DNA from: Limisphaerales bacterium
Lineage (GTDB): Bacteria; Verrucomicrobiota; Verrucomicrobiia; Limisphaerales; UBA11358
DNA length: 56,308 nucleotides
NCBI GenBank assembly: GCA_025362675.1
Contig: JANYFN010000112.1
Span: 1 to 56,308 of the forward strand
Direction of reading: 5' to 3'
The translations under genes were made by a program, and so were the position numbers. This document shows, one piece after another, positions 51,981 through 56,308 of this stretch; within the stretch, counting starts at the first letter, position 1; each line of letters begins with the position of its first letter. A model generated the notes under the pieces. That model was not told the origin of the DNA, made no database searches, and saw nothing but the letters and a program-made list of their open reading frames with translations.

Positions 51981-54103
51981 TGAAAAGCAAGGAACTTAAA
52001 CCGAATCGGCGTATTCTGATCGTGGATGACAACACTAGTATTCACGCCGACTTTCGCGAGATCCTCTGCGCCGATAACTCGGGGGATGCCGCAGTTAACG
52101 ATTTGGAAGCTGCTATTTTTGGCGATCAGGCAGCAGCTAAGCCGCAAGTTGTGTTTGAACTGGATTCGGCCTACCAAGGTCAGCAAGCGCTGGAGATGGT
52201 GAAAAAATCATTGGCCGAGGAGCATCCCTACGCGATGGCTTTTATAGATGTGAGGATGCCGCCCGGTTGGGATGGGATCGAAACGATTGCGCGGATCTGG
52301 GAGGTTTATCCGGCGATTCAGATAGTTATCTGCACGGCTTACTCAGATTATTCCTGGGAGGAGATGCGGGCAAAAGTGGGGCAACCAGATAACCTAGTCA
52401 TACTTAAAAAACCATTTGATAACATAGAAGCCCAACAATTGGCCCATGCTTTGACTAAGAAGTGGCATCTTAATCGTCAGACTGAGGTTCAGTTAGAACA
52501 ATTGGCCGAAGCCAATTCGTCTTTGCGGCTTTCGGAAGAACGATTTTCTAAAGCTTTTAACGAAAGTCCGATTCCGAGTGCCATCCAGATTTTACCGGAT
52601 CAACGAATTGTAAATGTAAATGAACGGTTGATTCAAGTCACCGGCTTTTCCCGCGCAGAACTTGTCGGCCACACGCCGGCGGATTTGTTTTTATGGGATA
52701 AACCTTCGATAGCTGATCTATGGTATGAAGCCTTGGAGCGCAAGGAAATCGTGCGTGATCAGGCGGCGAAGATCCGCCAGCGCGAAGGCGGGTTGTGCGA
52801 CATGCTGGTTTCGTTATCGCCCGTCAACATGGGCGGGAAGCCGCATGTGCTGTTGCTTGCTCAGGATGTATCGGAGCGAACTTTGTTGGAAGGTCAGTTG
52901 CGTCAGGCGCAGAAGATGGAAGCAATCGGTCAGTTAGCGGCCGGAGTAGCTCATGATTTCAATAACATACTTACGGTCATCCAAGGTCATTCTGGATTGT
53001 TACAACATAAGCTTAAATCAACTAACATAGATACGCGTTCGATTGACCAGATCAACACGGCGGCCACCCGCGCCGCTACGTTAGTTAGGCAGCTATTGAT
53101 GTTTAGCCGCAAACAGATCATGCAGTTCCGCTATTTGAACATGAATGATGTGTTACGGAATGCGATTAAAATGTTGGAACGACTGGTGGGCGAACATATT
53201 GAAATCAAATTTGATCCGCAGGCGCAGTTACCTTCGATTTATGCGGACAGTAGCATGATCGAGCAGATCATCATGAATTTTGCGGTGAACGCGCGCGACG
53301 CGATGCCAAATGGTGGGCGAGTAACGATTCTTACTTCGTTGGAGCAGGTTCGACGTGCCGCGACGCCGATGGATCCGGAGACGCGGGACGGAGAGTATAT
53401 CTGTCTCACATTTTCTGATTCAGGTTTGGGGATGGATACGCAAATTCTGAACCGAATTTTTGAGCCGTTTTTTACTACCAAGCCCGCGGGGCAGGGCACT
53501 GGTCTCGGTTTGTCAACGGTGTTTGGAATTGTCCGGCAGCATCAAGGCTGGTTAGAAGTGGAGAGCGCCGTGAATGAAGGCACAGCGTTCCGCGCTTACT
53601 TTCCGGCGAGTCAGCACGCGGCGGAGAAGACGGAAATTGTGGCGGATACAAAGTTGCTTGGCGGCCGCGAAACCGTGCTGGTCGCGGAAGATGAAGCGCC
53701 GTTGCGCCAAATGGTCGTGCATATTTTGAAGATCCAGGGCTACACGGTTTTGGAAGCCGAATCCGGCCAGCAAGCGCTCGCGGTTTGGGAGCAGGCTGAT
53801 CGCAAAATCGATTTATTGCTGACGGACATGGTCATGCCGGGCGGAATAATGGGACGGGAACTGGCGGAAAAACTGGCGGAAAAATTTCCGGGGCTGAAGG
53901 TGATCTACACGAGTGGTTATAGTCCAGGCATGGCGGGAAAAGATGCTTCGCTGCTGGAAGGTAGAAATTTTTTACCGAAGCCTTACTCCATCAGCAAGCT
54001 CACGCAATTTGTCCGCGAATGTCTCGACACACCAGCGAGTGGCGACCGCATTGCTTCGAAGGCGGACAATGCCGTCAACGGCATCGCGGGCATGGTGGAA
54101 TAA
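51977..54103 (+). CDS. Hybrid kinase: receiver-PAS-HisKA-HATPase-receiver
   Basis: The 708-residue soluble protein begins with a receiver (RRILIVDDNTSIHADFREIL; Asp in AFIDVRMPPGWDG). A PAS domain follows (ERFSKAFNESPIPSAIQIL), then HisKA (AIGQLAAGVAHDFNNILTVI with the phospho-acceptor His), HATPase (MNFAVNARDAM, DSGLGMD, GTGLGLSTVFGIV) and a second receiver (VLVAEDEAPLRQMV; Asp in LLLTDMVMPGG). It has no output domain, so it is a phosphorelay intermediate that probably takes phosphate from the overlapping CHASE8 kinase. The final regulator is not in the window. Confidence 0.9.
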   Translation: MMKSKELKPNRRILIVDDNTSIHADFREILCADNSGDAAVNDLEAAIFGDQAAAKPQVVFELDSAYQGQQALEMVKKSLAEEHPYAMAFIDVRMPPGWDGIETIARIWEVYPAIQIVICTAYSDYSWEEMRAKVGQPDNLVILKKPFDNIEAQQLAHALTKKWHLNRQTEVQLEQLAEANSSLRLSEERFSKAFNESPIPSAIQILPDQRIVNVNERLIQVTGFSRAELVGHTPADLFLWDKPSIADLWYEALERKEIVRDQAAKIRQREGGLCDMLVSLSPVNMGGKPHVLLLAQDVSERTLLEGQLRQAQKMEAIGQLAAGVAHDFNNILTVIQGHSGLLQHKLKSTNIDTRSIDQINTAATRAATLVRQLLMFSRKQIMQFRYLNMNDVLRNAIKMLERLVGEHIEIKFDPQAQLPSIYADSSMIEQIIMNFAVNARDAMPNGGRVTILTSLEQVRRAATPMDPETRDGEYICLTFSDSGLGMDTQILNRIFEPFFTTKPAGQGTGLGLSTVFGIVRQHQGWLEVESAVNEGTAFRAYFPASQHAAEKTEIVADTKLLGGRETVLVAEDEAPLRQMVVHILKIQGYTVLEAESGQQALAVWEQADRKIDLLLTDMVMPGGIMGRELAEKLAEKFPGLKVIYTSGYSPGMAGKDASLLEGRNFLPKPYSISKLTQFVRECLDTPASGDRIASKADNAVNGIAGMVE

Positions 54104-54457
54104 AAATTCTGGGCGGTTCGCTCTGTCTTTGAGCGACGCATTGAGAAAAGCCCGGCGTTTCCACGGTGGGTCATACTCCTGCAAGAATTAAGTCCGAATG
54201 GGAGGACCGCAATTTCAGTCGCCCCCGCTCTCCTCGCGGCTGACCGCCACTCCGGCGCAGGCAGGTGACGGAATAGTGATTAGTTGTGAACAAGTTTTCC
54301 GTAAGTCAAGGGAGAATAACCTTGCCACAGCCGAATTAGTGTTTACTATTGGGACACAGCACGCATTTCTAATAAGAAAAATCCTTGTCCGAAGCCGTAG
54401 TCAACGAAATTTCTGACAACAATCCCAGCCACACTAAAATCCTAATCAAACTGAACC
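54104..54457. other. Intergenic region before the repeat protein gene
   Basis: These 354 bases hold no coding frame I would support. A GG-N10-GC spacing occurs in GTGGGTCATACTCCTGC near 54167, too weak and too far from the start to call a promoter. No terminator, riboswitch or repeat was recognised. Confidence 0.5.
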
Positions 54458-56308
54458 ATGAAAACAATCCCTTGCTTAAAATCGCTGGCCATCAACTCGC
54501 TGATTAGTTGTATCGCCTTGACCGCTCTGGTGGCAAATGCGGCGAACATTACCTGGACCAACGCGGCCAGCGGCGGCTGGAACACGACGTCGAATTGGAA
54601 TCCGAACAGCGTGCCTGGTCCGACCGACACGGCCATCATCACCAATGCGGGCGTGACGGTTTCGCTCAATGGCGCGACGACCGTCGGCGCGATTATTCTC
54701 GGCACGAATGGCGCGGGCACGGTGACGCTCGCGCTGAACAGCCAGACGCTGTCGCTGAACGGCCCGTTGACGGTGAATACCAGCGGCTCGTTCACAGTGG
54801 ACAGCGCGCTCATCGGCAATACCAACGCGGTGTTGAGCGGAGTGATTGGCTGGACCGTCGGTTCTTTGGGCGGAGTTTTGACGCTGGCTCCCGGCAGCAC
54901 CTTGAACATCACCACTGGAAACAGTCACAACCTGGCGAGTTTGACGTTCACCAACAACGGCACAGTGGTGTGGAACAACGGCACGATTCAGGGCGGTGGC
55001 ACGCCGCCGAGTTTGATCATCAATAATGGCTTGTGGGATGCGCAAAGCGATTGGACTTGGAACAACGTTTACGGTGGCAGCGGCACGATCTTCAACAACG
55101 TTGGAACGTTCCGCAAATCGGCGAGCACAGGTGGCAACACGACTTTCGCCAGCGGCGCGATTTTTAACAACACGGGTAAACTGGATTCGCAGACGAGCTA
55201 CATCGTCCTCTCCGGCGGCGGCAATTTCACCGGCGGCACGGCGACGAACTTGGTGGGTTTTGTGTATTTGAATGTCGGCGCCTTCACGATCAACGGCACG
55301 GTCACTTCGACCAACGTGCAATTGGTGGGCGCAACGCTGACGGGCAATAACGTGATCAGCGGCGGCCTCAACTGGATTGTGGGCGATTGGAATAGTTCCA
55401 CCGAAACCATCGCTACGAATTCGATTTTGCTCATCACGAGCGGTAACAATCACAATGTGGGGAACTGCACGATCACCAACAACGGCACGGTGGCGTGGAA
55501 TAACGGCACGATTCAGGGCGGCGGCACTCCCGGCACGTTGGTCGTGAACAACGGCGTGTGGGATGCACAGAGCGATTGGACGTGGAATAACGCCTATGCG
55601 GGCAACGGCACCACCTTCAACAATAACGGCACATTCCGCAAATCGGCCGGCGCGGGCGGCAATACGACTTTCGCCGGTGGCGCGATTTTTAACAACACGG
55701 GTAAACTGGATTCACAGACGAACTACATCGTGCTGTCCGGCGGTGGAAATTTTACCGGCGGCACAGCGACGAATCTGGTGGGCTTTGTGTATCTGAATGG
55801 CGGTGCCTTTACTTTCAACGGCACGGTTACTTCGACCAATGTGCAACTGGCTGGGGCCGTGCTGACGGGCACGAACGTGATCAGCGGCGGGTTTAACTGG
55901 ATTGTGGGTGACTGGAACAATTCCACCTCCGAAACCATCGCGACGAATTCCCTGCTGCTCATCACCAGCGCCAATAATCACAATATTCAGAATTGCACGA
56001 TCACCAACAACGGCACGGTGGCGTGGAACAACGGGACGATTCAAGCCGGCGGCACGCCCGGCACGTTGATTATCAACAATGGCTTGTGGGATATGCAAAG
56101 TGACCAGACGATCAATAACGCTTACAGTGGCAATGGCGCGGTGTTCAACAATCGTGGCACGGTGCGCAAATCCGGCGGGGTGGGGATTGGTTCGACTTAC
56201 ACGTTGTTCGCGGGCGGCGTGGTTTTCAACCAACTGGCTGGCGTGATTGACACGCAGAATGGCACGAATGGATTAGAGCTGGTTTTTCAAGGCGGCGGCA
56301 ATTTCACC
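54458..56308 (+). CDS. Secreted tandem-repeat protein, 3' truncated by window edge
   Basis: The frame is open from an ATG at 54458 to the end of the window, 617 residues with no stop. A signal peptide (SLISCIALTALVANA) precedes NITWTNAASGGWNTTSNWNP, a start common in verrucomicrobial giant surface proteins. Repeats of 175 and 176 residues follow: the phrase GTVxWNNGTIQ recurs at about 54958, 55483 and 56011. Each repeat includes NNGxWDAQSDWTWNN (degenerate in the last), FRKSA, FNNTGKLDSQT and SGGGNFTGGTATNLVGFVYL. It is Asn/Gly/Thr-rich, fits a parallel beta-helix, and is probably surface-exposed or secreted. Whether it ends in a sorting tail cannot be seen. Confidence 0.82.
   Translation, partial: MKTIPCLKSLAINSLISCIALTALVANAANITWTNAASGGWNTTSNWNPNSVPGPTDTAIITNAGVTVSLNGATTVGAIILGTNGAGTVTLALNSQTLSLNGPLTVNTSGSFTVDSALIGNTNAVLSGVIGWTVGSLGGVLTLAPGSTLNITTGNSHNLASLTFTNNGTVVWNNGTIQGGGTPPSLIINNGLWDAQSDWTWNNVYGGSGTIFNNVGTFRKSASTGGNTTFASGAIFNNTGKLDSQTSYIVLSGGGNFTGGTATNLVGFVYLNVGAFTINGTVTSTNVQLVGATLTGNNVISGGLNWIVGDWNSSTETIATNSILLITSGNNHNVGNCTITNNGTVAWNNGTIQGGGTPGTLVVNNGVWDAQSDWTWNNAYAGNGTTFNNNGTFRKSAGAGGNTTFAGGAIFNNTGKLDSQTNYIVLSGGGNFTGGTATNLVGFVYLNGGAFTFNGTVTSTNVQLAGAVLTGTNVISGGFNWIVGDWNNSTSETIATNSLLLITSANNHNIQNCTITNNGTVAWNNGTIQAGGTPGTLIINNGLWDMQSDQTINNAYSGNGAVFNNRGTVRKSGGVGIGSTYTLFAGGVVFNQLAGVIDTQNGTNGLELVFQGGGNFT

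Noticed and set aside
54476-55453. 325-residue minus-strand frame
   Set aside because: It is the antisense shadow of the repeat-protein gene that runs to the window edge; the + strand frame has a signal peptide and repeats.

Overview
The window looks like a piece of a Verrucomicrobia chromosome, probably near Pedosphaera/Limisphaera. This is inferred from gene content: an exosortase with a VPD-type C-terminal sorting tail nearby, a PrsR-like sigma-54 regulator, very large secreted repeat proteins, moderately high GC and many short non-coding repeats. No rRNA or marker gene proves it. No phage, insertion sequence, integrase or CRISPR array was found.

Region 1 (1-25.7 kb, all + strand) is an extracellular polysaccharide and protein-sorting locus. 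It starts inside a sugar epimerase. It then carries a sugar oxidoreductase, six glycosyltransferases, two asparagine-synthase-like enzymes (one without its glutaminase cysteine), acyltransferase-like proteins, two methyltransferases and a Wzm/Wzt-type ABC exporter. An exosortase module follows: a DUF218 protein, an outer-membrane barrel, the exosortase, a 1076-residue TPR lipoprotein, a small cysteine-rich protein with a VPD-type sorting tail and a Wza-like lipoprotein. A convergent sigma-54 activator of the PrsR type (25.7-27.0 kb) closes the region, and a good -24/-12 promoter sits before the cysteine-rich substrate. A diverged tRNA-Thr-like sequence and a MITE-like element interrupt the glycan genes.

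Region 2 (27-31.7 kb) holds unrelated genes (a surface-repeat protein, a DoxX-like protein, an esterase-like lipoprotein, enolase). It is followed by about 1 kb of non-coding DNA with a 21-bp-periodic array and a block of three hairpins.

Region 3 (31.7-41.2 kb) pairs an ECF sigma factor and its RskA-like anti-sigma factor with a divergent nine-gene cluster. That cluster has a fatty-acid desaturase, an FAD oxidoreductase, DUF1365, two cyclopropane-synthase-like methyltransferases, DUF1475, DUF2062, DUF1295 and a TPR protein. It looks like a stress-controlled membrane-lipid modification pathway. The divergent intergenic region holds two mirror-image promoter-like sites with identical spacing.

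Region 4 (41.3-56.3 kb) has a divergent transketolase, then an apparent operon of a TonB-dependent receptor and a large secreted Ig/cadherin-like protein. Divergent from these are a YfiR protein, a YfiN-like CHASE8-HAMP sensor fused to a histidine kinase instead of a cyclase, and a receiver-kinase-receiver hybrid. The window ends inside a secreted protein built of repeats of about 175 residues.
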